From: Caprimulgus europaeus
Taxonomy: Eukaryota > Chordata > Aves > Caprimulgiformes > Caprimulgidae
Length of the DNA stretch: 64,000 nt
NCBI GenBank assembly: GCA_907165065.1
Contig: OU015539.1
Coordinates: 13,360,816-13,424,815 of the forward strand
Direction: 5' to 3'
The position numbers and the translations under genes are program-made. Of the stretch, positions 12,501 to 25,283 are shown one piece after another. Under the pieces are notes generated by a model, which was not told the DNA's origin, ran no database searches, and saw nothing but the letters and a program-made list of their open reading frames with translations. Positions within the stretch are counted from its first letter, which is position 1, and each line of letters begins with the position of its first letter.

Positions 12501-15500
12501 GCCTTTGCAGGGTGTATTACTTCACCAGCTAGGAAAGCCCCCAGTGAATGTCCTGTCCAGTTGTAAGGCTGAGTGTGCTTCCTGCCCACTGAGTCCACTC
12601 TGAAGTGCAGAGAGAAAGGAAAACTCGTGTAACTTTGTCTCTTATTTTCACCTCATTTCACCCTTACTTTCTGCCTACGGGGCAATCCTGTATCACATCT
12701 CAAAGAACTTTTCAGAGAATAAACAGACAAGATGAAGTAGCAATAGTGCTCCCTTTGGAAACAGCTTTTGTTCATCTCTGAGAAATGATAGCTGTTACTG
12801 ACATGGTCCAGATCTCTTCTCTGTGTCCTGTGAGAACTTTCATCACTATCACTAACATTAAGAAGAGTGTGCTGGAACACCAGGAGAGTTGAGCTCTTTC
12901 AGCCCATCTCTACCACCTTGGCACCCTGTTGAAGTCAGCTGATGTTCCTTGCATGGCCACATTTCTCCTCAGCTTTCTGAAACAGAGATTTCTGAAAGAG
13001 TGTGACATACAGCGGACTTCTATCAGCAGAAGTGGCAAACAAGATGATCTCATGTTTCCATGTGCTGCTTGTGATGATGCATTTTTTTGCCCATTGTTGC
13101 AATACCATTGCATCTGTTAAAGATGCTGTATGCCTTTTTAACTCGTTAAATGTCTATTTGAAAAAATGAGATTTCCAAAATGGTAATTTTCTCAAACTAA
13201 ATTTTTTTCATTCTTTATACACTATGATAGCTACATTATGACTAATGATAAAAACTGATACAATGCTAGTGCTGGTGAAGAATAGTTCCACCAATTCTAG
13301 AGGCAGTCCAAGACTTTATAAGACCAAGGTTTAGTATGAAAAAGAGAAGCATCAGGCACAGTAAACATGTCCTCCCATGATAACTAACTGGTGCCCAAAC
13401 ACTTTATTTCTATATTATGGGTATCTTTCCTGCGCACAATCAGTGCAGTGAGAAGTCAGGAAAGGCAAAACCTTGGCTTTAACCATCTGGCACCTTTCTG
13501 CCCATTAGTTCATCTCTCCCACACCTCTAAATGGTGGCTGTTTATACAGTAGCTCTTACTTTCCTCATACATGGCTTCTGCTGCATCGTGGCACACAAGA
13601 GAGGGTACAGTTTATCTTACACCCACCAATACCAATGTGCCAACAAAAAATGAAGCTGTCAGTGGTTCATTGCAGCCTCATGGACAGAGAGGGATACAAA
13701 TTATTGTTACATTCTTTTTATTAAACAGACAACTTGGAAGTTAAATGTCATTTTCCTCATTAGTCAGGCATAGTAACTGATTTGGCTAAAATACAATCTA
13801 ATAACCAGGGGTCAGTGTGAAGACTGTGTTCTGTTGGGAAGGAAAAAGAAAAAAATAGGGAAAAAAAATTGGCCAGGAGAAACATGACTGGAATTCAAGA
13901 TTATACCAATTTCCTTAGCAGTACTGTATATGCAGATAATATTTATAGAAACTAGCATCTATCAGAAAGAGGCATTTAGTTAATTAAAATGTGTTGAAGC
14001 CTAAGATTGCATTTTATTAACTTCTGTTTGCAAGAAGGTCATGTCTAATGATTTCCTCTTGGAGTTACTGGGTTTTTTGCATTTGGACCACTGAAGATTT
14101 TGATTCTGGTTCTATTTGCAAAGTTACTCAGATTCTTGCAAGCACAGGTGCCAATTCCCTGATCTTTCAGTGTCCTTTTTAAGTTTTTGCCCCAATTAGA
14201 TTCTCCTTTTCTCAAGGGAAAACAGCTGCACATACAACATAGTGAACTGTAATTCATTTTGCATCAGTCCAGAATAAAAGCCACTCATCCAGATAAGCAG
14301 TGTACTCCAGCGTTCCAGATACCCAGGATAAAGTACTGTAACAGCCCAATACTGTTCTCAATTGCATCATTGCTGCTTTACCACAGCTGTGACAAACACA
14401 CAATTCCTTGTGAATAGTTAATGTTGAATCACACTGTAAATGCATATTAAAGTATGTATAACATTTTACAGAAAATCACCTATTCAAACTATTCTAGACA
14501 AATTAGATGTGATTTAAAATATAACCTCCACCTTACTTTAATTCCTTGGGGTTGGTAACATTCTGACCACTGTCAAGAAAGTGGATTAATATCTTTTAAA
14601 ATATTTTGGAACCATACAGAAACTGTGGAGAACATCAGAGTGGTGAGATGGATAGGCAGAGACACAAAGACATGCAATCATTTTATCTGTTTAAATTAAA
14701 GGCAATGGTTTGACATTGATCTGTTCAGAATATGTCTGTGGCTAACATTACTAGTAGCATTAGCACGTAACACACAGCACATTCCACCCTTCTAAGTAAT
14801 ACTAGGAAGTCTCAAACCCTTCTAAGTAATATTAATTAATCACATTACTGACCTGAGTTCACAGAGGGATCAAACCGAAGGGAGTTAACTAATTGCACAT
14901 AAGTAGTCAGTGCTGGGGAGAAAAAGAAAAAAAAATGGGGCAAAAAAAGAAAAAAAGCCAAGTTTGCCTGAAGTTCTTTTCATCCTGACTTAAACAAGTC
15001 GAAGTGCAGTTTATCTCACTGGCTGCACAGGCTGCATAGATCATCTAAATTTACTGTCAGGACAACCAAAGTTATATCCAGTCCTGGAGACACTTAAGCA
15101 CGTGCTGAACTTCACACAGATTCAGCCTTTGAAGTCAATGATGCTGTTCACTCAGGTAACACAAGGTATGCATGGAGGTGCCTACAGCATCAGGGCCTCA
15201 CAGTCTCAGTTGTCTCCCTAGTGAAGACCTACAAAAGGATTCTACAACTTATTTCCGTTCTCCTGCAAGAAAATCTGTGCTATGCATCTTCCAAAACGTT
15301 AAGTGATGGCTGACAGAGGTATCAGGCCATGGGGGAGGAATTTCGGACTTCACACCTATTTTACACTTTAAAGATTACTCAGTTAAACGCCCCTGTGTAT
15401 TTTGGGCACCCCTAGCACCTACGGTGGTTGAAAGCATCTCATGGTAGCACCCTGTGCTGTAGTTCTCTGTCCAGGGATCATTCCTGTGGGTGCTGTGAAA

Positions 15501-17090
15501 GATGCAGCCTCAGCTTCAGACACAAGCTTAGCTGTGCCTGGTGATCAGTGCAATAAATGTTGGCACAAGTGCCAGTATTTGTAACCACGACTCACAAGGG
15601 GTGCCTCATGACCTGAGAGCAAAGAGCAGGCACACTGAGAAAAGCAAGGGAAGCGCTTTCAGACAGGGGGAACAGAACAAGAAACGTGGCTCCTCCCTAA
15701 CACAAGGAGGATTCAGGCAGATTTTCAACATTCTTTGAATTTTGCTAGTTTTACAGGTCCTGAATTCATTCTACAATTTGAAAATCCCCTTGTTTTGACA
15801 TTTGCCTAGGCAGGAATGCCCTTCCCAGCACCTCCTGTTGAGCTCCTGCAGGAAAGTCTCTCAGTGAAAGTAGCTGCCATCTAAAGAGGCAGCAAATCAA
15901 TGTCAGAAAACTTGTTGATCAACTTCCTGCTTTCCAATTCCCTGAAGCAATGAGCACTGAAAGGCTTCTTCAAGGAACAAGAAAAATCAGATGCATACCA
16001 AAGGTCACGTTGTCAATGTTTTCTAGAAAATGTTAAGCTTAAGCATCTACTAAAGCATTGTTCACATCAGGAAATATCAATGTAACTACATTAGTTTAGC
16101 AACATATTTGGTGAAGTGCTGTCCTCCTCCTGTGGGGACAAGTCAGATTATTGTAGAAAGTCTAAAAAACCAGATGTATTGTTTTTACCAAGAGCAAAGG
16201 CACAAGGCTGAGGAAGACCTGGCTGTGACAGCAATGCAATCTAGGCAGTTACACCTTGTTACCAGTCCCATTTGGTCAATGTGCCCATGCCTGCAGCATA
16301 GCAATGGAGAAAAAAAATTGAGGGGGTTAAACAGCATCTCCACTTCACCTGCAAGTGAAAAAATTGCTGTTCTTTCCCCAGGCCCTTGTGTGGCATTTCT
16401 CAGTCCTTGCAGGCATCCTGAGGCACTGAAATATTTCTCTCTTTCCACCTGCCAGTGACCTAAATTCTCTCTTCCGTTATCCACTTCCTTCCCACAACTG
16501 ACCTGAACCAAATCCTGCCTTCAGACCTGACCCATACCTTGAAGCAGCTTCCAAAAAACCGTGCAGTTGCAAAATGGTACAACAGTTATCTGCAGATAAG
16601 GTTCACTTTATGGTATAAAATTTGATGATACAGTATGTCAGTTAAGGATGTGAAAAAAAAAAAAAAATCCACATATTATCTCGTATGGCTGCATTGGCAA
16701 AATTACAGAACGTTTTGTTGTCTGATTTTCTGGCTTTTAGGAAAGCAGGGAAATAAGCCCAGCAGAAAAACTTCCCTCTGTCATGTGCTCTATCTTCAGT
16801 ATGGGCCTCTGCTATCCTGGCTGCACCAGCACAGACAAGCTCTAATAATGCAAGTGTGAGATTTGTAGGTTTTATAAAAGCATTCCAGTGGGAGTAATTG
16901 TAACTGGTTTTAAGGCAAAAGTTGGCAGGTTTAGGAAAGAGACTGAATGCTGTTGTACTTGTGATAGCAGTAGGCTGGATCCAACGATCCAAGAGGTCCT
17001 ATATTTCAAAGTAAAGAAGAAAATGAAAGCACTGCAAAAAAAAAAAAAAAGAGCTGAGCCTCGGAAAGAACAACAGCCTGAAGAAGCTAG
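9541..17090. other. Intergenic, AT-rich, no gene seen
   Basis: Long AT-rich interval. The part at 9,880-10,650 is especially AT-rich with many TAAT-type homeodomain cores. A partial local duplication, 'cccttctaagtaata' followed by the same 15-mer about 30 bases later, lies at 14,786-14,832. Poly(A)-rich patches occur near 13,860, 14,930 and 16,652. No exon or RNA gene was recognised. Confidence 0.6.
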
Positions 17091-17124
17091 TTACACATTA
17101 GCCAACACACGCGCTCCTGCGTGC

Positions 17125-17147
17125 CTTCGGCGGCTGGACTGCCGAAG
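17125..17147. other. Perfect short inverted repeat (hairpin) in a CpG-containing patch
   Basis: CTTCGGC at 17125-17131 is exactly complementary to GCCGAAG at 17141-17147 across a 9-base loop. The surrounding 17,110-17,180 segment has several CpG dinucleotides, unlike its AT-rich flanks. There is no T-run after it on either strand, and nothing identifies it as a known RNA. Confidence 0.5.
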
Positions 17148-18970
17148 CTCACAGAGAAGCAGACGCTCCAGCAGGGCCGGGGCAGTCACTGCCATGTAAT
17201 GTCTCCTTTGCCATAGAGAATAAGAAAATATTACAAAGCAAGAGCAAAAAAATGAAAAAGATAAAAAAAAGCAACCCTTCTCCATCCCCACTCCATTTCC
17301 CAGGCACATGGCAACCTTGGAGAGAGAAGGGAGTAGTGTCTTCAGGGGTGGCAGTGCATCCACAATTCCCAGCAGCAGGGAGACTGAGCAGGCTGTTACT
17401 TGTGGCACTGTACTGACTAGAGATCTTAATTGCAATCAAGGTGCTACTGACTGTGCCATGAAAACATGTGCTGATCATTCCTATTTGGAGAAGTATACGC
17501 CTTTAAAAGGACAAGACAGACAAAAGGCAAGAAAAGAGAAGAGATGGAAAGTAACTGATACACAGGGTGAGTTACCATTCAGAGGCGAGCACAGCCTCCT
17601 GAGTGTGTGCAAGGGCAGGGCACTGTCTACTACATAACTCTTTTGCCCCATTTCCCTTCCCTCTACCTCCAGTTCTTCAAACCAAAACCCATTCACTGGA
17701 AGTCCACTTCAGCTGGATTTTGGTGGGTATCAGGACCCAGGGGTAGATGCAGAACAATGCAGAACTATTAAACCAAGGAGCAATATGTGGATTGTTCTGC
17801 AGAGGGTGTAACATCAACCCAACCTTTGTAGGAAGGAGGATCTGGCAGATTCCCAGGAAAGAGTTGCACAATATTTGCTGTTCCACAGGCCTGAAGGTGG
17901 AAGAGGGAAAAGAATAATGGATTCATTCTGAGAAGCGAAAGTTTCAAACATCCTAAAAACCTGCTTGGAGATTTGGGAAACTCTGCAAAGTGGGGAGAAA
18001 TGTCCTACTGTGAAACAAGCAGTATTTCTACTGTTTCCACTGAAAAGGGAGCCCACCTCCTTCCTGGCCTTCTGCATCTTGCCATATTATTTCTGCTAAA
18101 CAATGTTTCAAATCTCAAATTGAAAAGAATGAGATGCAACTTCTACAGCTGCCTTAAGGCCACCTACAACTGCTCTGAAGTGGGATAACACTTACTATGC
18201 GGGTAGGAGAGAAATTTGGCTATGAAAGAATGGTTACACTGTGGATTTGTGAAGTTTGTGCTTTACTAAAATTGCTTTGCAAAACCCTTTGATTTACATT
18301 TGGTGGCATATTTAATCTAAGTTTCATTGACATAAATATTTAGTATACCCCCACCAAAAAAAAACCAACCCACAACAGAACATTAACATGCAAGGCAAAC
18401 AGCAAAGGACCAATTCAAACCCCCTTGGAATTTTCTTAGGAACCAAAAGCCACTTGGAGTAAACATTTGCCAGCTCAACAATTTGAAATGTGCTATACAC
18501 ATCTCTCTAATAGCCTCTGTAATAACTGACAGAGCACAATACATAGAAAAGATGCCAGCACGTAACAAATATGAGGCTGTTGAGAGGATTAAGCATAATC
18601 CTGTCTCACCAATGAATAAAGAAAATAAGAAATGGAACTGTGTTGTGTTGAATAGCACGGAGTCAAAGATACACTTATGACAAGCTTTGGGGGGTTTTTT
18701 GCTTCACTGAGAAGGTCATGCATGAATTCTGAAAAAAATGGCATTATTACTGAGGAATGCCAGGCAAAGCAGGAAATAATCTTTAATTAATTTGTGAGGA
18801 ACTTTCGTCTGGCAGACACAGTCTGCCAAATAAAGACAGAACAGTAGCTTTCTTATTAAGCTGATAAAATCGACCAAAAGTGAAGAAATCTCATAGTTTA
18901 AAAGCATTAGAACAATGGATTTTTGCTAGGAGACGTAATAGAAATCCACAGGGAATCCTGGCAACACATC

Positions 18971-18988
18971 TTTTTTTTTTTTTTTTTT
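18971..18988. repeat. Poly(T) tract
   Basis: Uninterrupted run of 18 T on the plus strand. No attached retroposon body or target-site duplication was recognised, so it is called as simple sequence only. Confidence 0.9.
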
Positions 18989-21900
18989 GTCCTGAAATCA
19001 AAGGTATTTCTAACAGAAATGTAACGAAATGTTAACATTTTCTGCTCTTCTGGACTTTGACTCAGTATTTGATCTCAGACACCATAAAACACAAGTAGAT
19101 TCAAACTTATTCATTAATTCTAACAATTCCAAGTACCCTACTTTGTTTTTTCTTGTTGCTATTACTGTCTTTGTAATTCAGCCTCCAATAGCCACCTCCA
19201 TCTCCCACCAGCTTGTACAGGTATTAATAGACAGTTTTGTCATTTTTAAAATGCTGGAAGAACTGGAGATAATAGGCACTTCATAAATGTAACGTGTTAT
19301 TTTAGTGAAACTGGGACAAACTGCTAGTTTCAAACATAATTGGCTACAATGGAAAAACTGGAGCATCCGTAGAGAACTGGGACATGGTATGTGTCAGGTG
19401 CTAATATTTATCCTAATGTGGCAGATTTGTCTCTGTTCATAGGAGCTCACCCCTATATTTAGGGGTGTGAGCAAAACAGCGTTAAAAGAATTTCATCTTT
19501 ATTTGAAAATGTTCCCTGGGAACAGGAAGCAATTCAGCAAATCAATGTGTTTGGTTTTCACATCCACAAGCCAAAATTTAAATCTAACTTAAGCCTAAAG
19601 GGAAACAACTTGGGCAATTTCAGTATAATCCCTTCAGAAATGTATTCTCTTCACATGAACACTGCTCAGCACAGTAGCAGCTCTGTGCAGGAGAAGTCTC
19701 ACACTGAAACACAAGGACTGCTACAGTTTAGGTTAACAAGAGTCTTATTGGCAGCCTTTATAATAATATCCTATATAAATTAATAAATAATCTTAGCATA
19801 TTGACATCCTGTAAAGGAAATGTGGAAAACTTGCCTAGGAGCTGCATGCATTAATCTTCATTCTATCCTGTACTGGCTTTTTTCCCAGTTTCCTATGCCC
19901 AAAGTTCACAATATCTGTTTTTAAAGGAACAGACTGGCCCTTATAGAGTAGAGCTCAGAAAGTCTGATTTGCTACTAGTTTTAATTTTTACATCTTCTTT
20001 CCCTATACAAGCAGGTTTTGAAGTGCAGCTTCTAATGAGCCAATGGCAAATAGTCTTTATATGGAAAAAATTTGGCTTGCAAATCAGATGACTAAGAATG
20101 CAGTGTTACTGCACCACTGGGCCTTATGGAGGGAGAATAATAGAAAGTCCCAGTGTGCAATGAAGCTAAAGCTTGTGGTCCAATCTCACTAATATGTACC
20201 AACATTGGCCAAGAGCTTTTTATCATGGGCTTTAAGCAGCTACCCAAGAGCTAATGTTCTAGTTAAAGTCACGAGACTGTTTTCAGCCACAGTCTGCGAA
20301 CTCCTCTCCATGGCCAACAGCAATTTTGCCTTCATGAAGCAGATTTGATATGGATAGGAGACTCCTAATGGCCTCTGGGACTGAGAAAGGGGAAGGTGAG
20401 ATCAGAGCCAGGCAGCCAATAGCTGCAGTGCAGACATACTCATAAAAAAGTTCCTAGAAAAATGAAATACTGCATGCTGTGAGGCTTTCTGTACAACAGA
20501 ACTGCTTCCCTCATCCAGGAAACTGTCACAGCACAACACTCCTAGTGCACATGCAGATCTACTGGCAAAACAGAGCTTGTGTTGTCATCAGAAAAACACC
20601 ATCTCTCTCAGTGAAACAAGCTGTCAAGATAACAGCTCATGTTCCCAGTGTACCTGTTTCACGCATGGACCTCTAGCATCACTTTAGGAGCCCAACAAAG
20701 TTCATCTGTCTTCACAACACAACAAAACAAACACATCATCAAGGCTCATCATGTAGGTCTGACTTGTCTGCATCTACAAGAAGTCAAGGAGTCCTGGCAC
20801 CTGGGGTTTGGGAGGAGACTGCTCTGGGATAGCTGTCCTGATACCACCAAGTATAAAGTCCCCAGCTCTCCCTCTGCTGAAGTCTCCTACTGGTGCATCC
20901 CTTGTAAAGCTTGGTGCATCACATTTAAAAAGACACTAGTAGGATTTAAGTGTCACTGGCTCCTCCAGTTAAAACTGGGCAAGGCAGGCAGGCATCTCCT
21001 TGAAACCCCTGGAAAAGGGAACAGCACTTGCCAAGGTGTCCTGTTCAGAAGATCTCACTGTCGTCTTCTCTAACTTAAGAGACTGTCACCAAGTCAGAGG
21101 AAGAGGCAAAACAAAGTGTGGCTTTGGTGTATGTGTATGGGGTGACAATCAATGGTCTGAGTAATCCTACGTGTGACTATCCTAGAATATCCCTCCAAGA
21201 TCCTACTTTGTACTTAATGGTGATGGTGTGAATTCATGTTGGATTATCAGGCACCTTCTGAGATGAATACATAGCTCCTGTACTCATCAGCTCCAGGGTT
21301 AGCAAAGGATACTGCCTGCTGTTCTCACTTACCCGAGTCAATTTACTGAAACTCAGTCAGTTTACCTGCTGGCCTCCATGAGATGCATCCAGTGTATTCT
21401 CTAACAGTCCATGATACCAGCACCTGGGAAAGTCTTAAACAGCAGGAGAAGAAACTAGTAGTTTCTAAAGCTTTTCTAAGCAAAAGTCCCCTGTTGCAAG
21501 GCTGGTACTCTGTATAGCTGCTGTGCAGCATTCAGATCAGGAACTGGGCTAATGGAGACACAAGAGTAGCAGATATTCCAGGTCATGTTTCCTTCACTTT
21601 CAGCGCAGCTACTGTGGGTTTAGTCTGGTAAATTTGAAAGAATTTATCCCTCACTGCTACAGTAAGGACGTGAGGACAAGGCGAGATGACCACGTAAATG
21701 AAATACAATGCACCTTTTATGTACTGGAGATCAAGAATAGCTCTAAGATTTTGAAGTTTTCCCTCTGATGCATGAACATAATTGCCATTGATACCTATGA
21801 TGTGATCCATGCCCCAATTCCCATTATCCTGGCACACTGCTCTCAGTGACAGGGGACACAGAGGACAAAGACAACAATCAAAGAGATATTATTAAGGCAG

Positions 21901-24900
21901 GTAAAACTTCCTACAAGAGTAAATCTTAAAATATATATGTTAGATGAATAGAAACAGAAACCATTTGCCAGAGGTTGCCTTTATTACTCAACTAAAAAGA
22001 CATCTAGGAAAGAAAAGATAATTCCATTGCCTTGGCAAGACACACAGCCTGCATTTGTTCCCTGAACACGCTCATTCACAGCTTCCCCTCATCTTTATAC
22101 AGATGCTATGGTCTGATCTGGACAAAAGTTTCAACCCCTACAGCCAATGTAATTTGCAGTTTGGCTTTATCAGTTGTGCACAGGAAAGTCAGGACACCAC
22201 AGCTAGGCTGCTTCTTGCTCCTAACACCTCTCCTCCTCCTTCTCCCACCTCACCCGGACTCACTGCGTGAAGGACAAGCCACGAAAACAGGTTCAGCACC
22301 CTGTGGTGGAGCAGCTTGTCCAGGACATTTGCCAGAGAAGCCCAACATGCTTCATGCCCCCAGTGTTGTGCTGAAATGAAGGGGTCAGAGCCCAGCCCAC
22401 GTCACTGTATTTCGGGCACTGTTTTGAGACGTGGCATACAACACATTATTACCAACACTGCACATTCAAACTTGAGTCAGTCCCTAAACCCAACAGTAAT
22501 AGTTTAGAAATATTTTTATTAAAAATAAATTTAAATATCTGAGATTCTTTATTTTCTGGATTTTCTGTTTCCCAAGCCCTAGGCTGGCACTCTTTGAGAT
22601 CCTAACCACTCTAGTGAGAACTGGAAGTATTTCATTTTCAGACAAAATCTGTCAGACTGACCTAATCACATGACTCATGGCTGCTAAGAAAAAAAGAGGG
22701 GGGGAAAAAAGGAAAAGAGTATGAAATACATAACAAAGCATGAAAACTAGCAACATCCAATTCAGCATTATATTCCAAAAAGCTAACAGCCAAAATGATT
22801 CTAAGAACTATTGTAACACAGCAGAATGTGGAGTTAATAAAACTCCTCAGGTTTACATTTTACTTGCAGAGAAAATGACAAATCCTGGCAGGGTGAAAGG
22901 CCAGGCACAGACCTTTACTTTATTTGTCACTTCTCATTTTTCAGAACAACTTTGTTACTGGAGCACTGAAATTTTGCAGCAGTGAAGTTTCAATGTATGG
23001 GAACAGGAACCAAGGGCAAAGAGAAACATATACAGAAGGAAGCTCATGAAAGAGCTGCCAAACACACCCAAGGTAGCTTTGGAGTTTCTTTCACTCTACT
23101 CTCATCCCAACTATGCAGTAAATATAAAAAAAACAGAGGAAGGATCTCTTATGATTGAATATCGGCCCCAGGACATCTGAGTTCAGTTCCCAACTACTTC
23201 ATAAACTTTCAGACTCAGCTGTCATATTACAAGTATACAAAGGAAAATAATGTTTCCTTTCTTGCACTCTTGTTCAGTCCTTTTTCTTCATATTATGAAT
23301 CTGCCTTTTAATTTATATGAACTACTTAGCAAAAGGAAGCTCTGATCTCAGCAAGGGCCCATAGCTGCTGTAATAGCAAATAATAACTGGTGAGAAATCT
23401 GAACTAAAGCTCACCTCAAAGCTTTGCAAAGTTTGGATCTGGATCTGCTTTTAGGAGCAGGACGTTTCTACTGTAAATGGATTTCTACCTCTGAGCCAGT
23501 TGTAAGCAGACATCCCACAGTTCTTATTCTACCAACCTCTAGCTTTTTGATTTAAATACTTAAAGAAATCTAAAAATATAGTAAGGAACAAATCACACTG
23601 CCTGAAATTCTACCTTCCTTCCCCTCAAATCCTATGCCTTTTATTCTGAAATGGACAAATGGCAAAAGCAACAACGAAAGGGTGATTATTAATCTTTGAT
23701 CCTGAGTCATTTTCTCTTACAGAGCCCTATTCTTCATCTCAGGAAGTGTGATACAAGAACACTCCCACAGCCTGATTAAAGGTCCAGGTATGGGGTCACA
23801 CAATGCACAAAGAGAGCCGCAGAGTTTCAGAGAGCAATGTGTATTTAGTGTCTGACTAAATGCAAGTATGATAAAGAACGAAATAATGAACATTCCTAAT
23901 GATTGCCATAACTGTGAAACTGCCACAGAACTGCTTGAGGTAATTGTGGCAAGAAATTGAGTTGCTTTTTGAAAAAGGAATGACCAAATCTGTTTTCCAG
24001 AGCGTTAGCCTGGGTGATTACAAAACAGAACCCGCTGAGAATGCCAAATTGTTGGAAAATGGCAGCGTGCCCTCCTCAACAGAAAACAGCGAAATGGACC
24101 CAGGTTTCACTGGCTCACCCAAAAGCTAAGGAATTAGAACTGAAAACTACTTCAGTGAGGTAGCTAACAACTAGGATTTCAGGTTTGTCAGCAAAGAGGT
24201 GCCTAGGAGGAGGGTCAGAGGTTACACCTGAAGATTTAGAAGATAATGACCAAGTTCAGATAGGCATGCAACCCATCTGGTCCCTCAGAAAGAAATCATC
24301 ATTAAATCCAGTTTCAATGAGAACAGTTTGGCTTAAGATGCAAAATTCACTACTTCCTAGGGAAGGTGCTCAGTCCAGCTCTCCCTTTATTTCTTCTTAT
24401 TCTAACTGAAAAATAAGAAGAAATATTTTTTAAAGTCTGAATTTTAAAAAGACTCCACAAACAAGCCAGCTGCTGCAGGAGCCCCACACAATCCCGGCTG
24501 ACTGAAATAGCAACCCACCTGCCAGCTCTTACGACTGCTCCCTGTAAAACTGACTTCTATGACAACTTTTCTACAAGGGATTTGCAGCTCTCTGGAAAGC
24601 ACTGAAATTGCAGATGACGATGGCATTGTCTCTCTCTGAGCGCAGGCAGTGCGGGGAGAGTGGCAGTCTCGCGGGCAGCCCACTTTGGGAATGGCATTCG
24701 AGCCCTGCGGCCCCGCACTGGGCAGGAGCCTCTCTCTTTACCGACACCAAGGAGGATGTACGAGCATGAAATCCACCCTGAGCACTGTTCACTCCACATA
24801 GCTGCCTTTAAAGACTGCTTTGGCTTGGCCACCATGAGGACCTGCATTTTGATGTTCAAACTGTCAGAAAACACCTTTCATATGATTTGTATGTTCCAAG

Positions 24901-25248
24901 TCACCTTAGGAATCCAGCTTAAGAACTGGATTCCAACTATCAATAGAATTTATAGTTTCCAAAAGGAAACAGCTGTAAAGATTATGGGAAACCGGCGGCT
25001 TTATTGTTCATCTACAAGTCCCTCAAGATTTCTACATTCTTGGTCAGATACAAAAAAGCAACTTTTTTCTATAAACTCATACTTTATACTCATACATAAC
25101 ACTTCCAAAATTTTAAGGTGATAATCGGGAAAGAACTGACAAAGCATTAGGACAAACTCAATGTTTTATATGCATTGTACTAGATCTAACAGCAATTCAG
25201 GATGTATCCAAGAATTTAGTTTATCAGCTGATGAGCAACCTTCAAACT

Positions 25249-25283
25249 AATCTAAACATAAAGCTTAATCTAAACATAAAGGC
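25249..25283. repeat. Small tandem duplication, about 18 bp unit
   Basis: The unit 'taatctaaacataaagct' is followed directly by a near-identical copy containing 'aatctaaacataaaggct'. Two copies only, differing by one inserted base, consistent with replication slippage. Confidence 0.8.
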
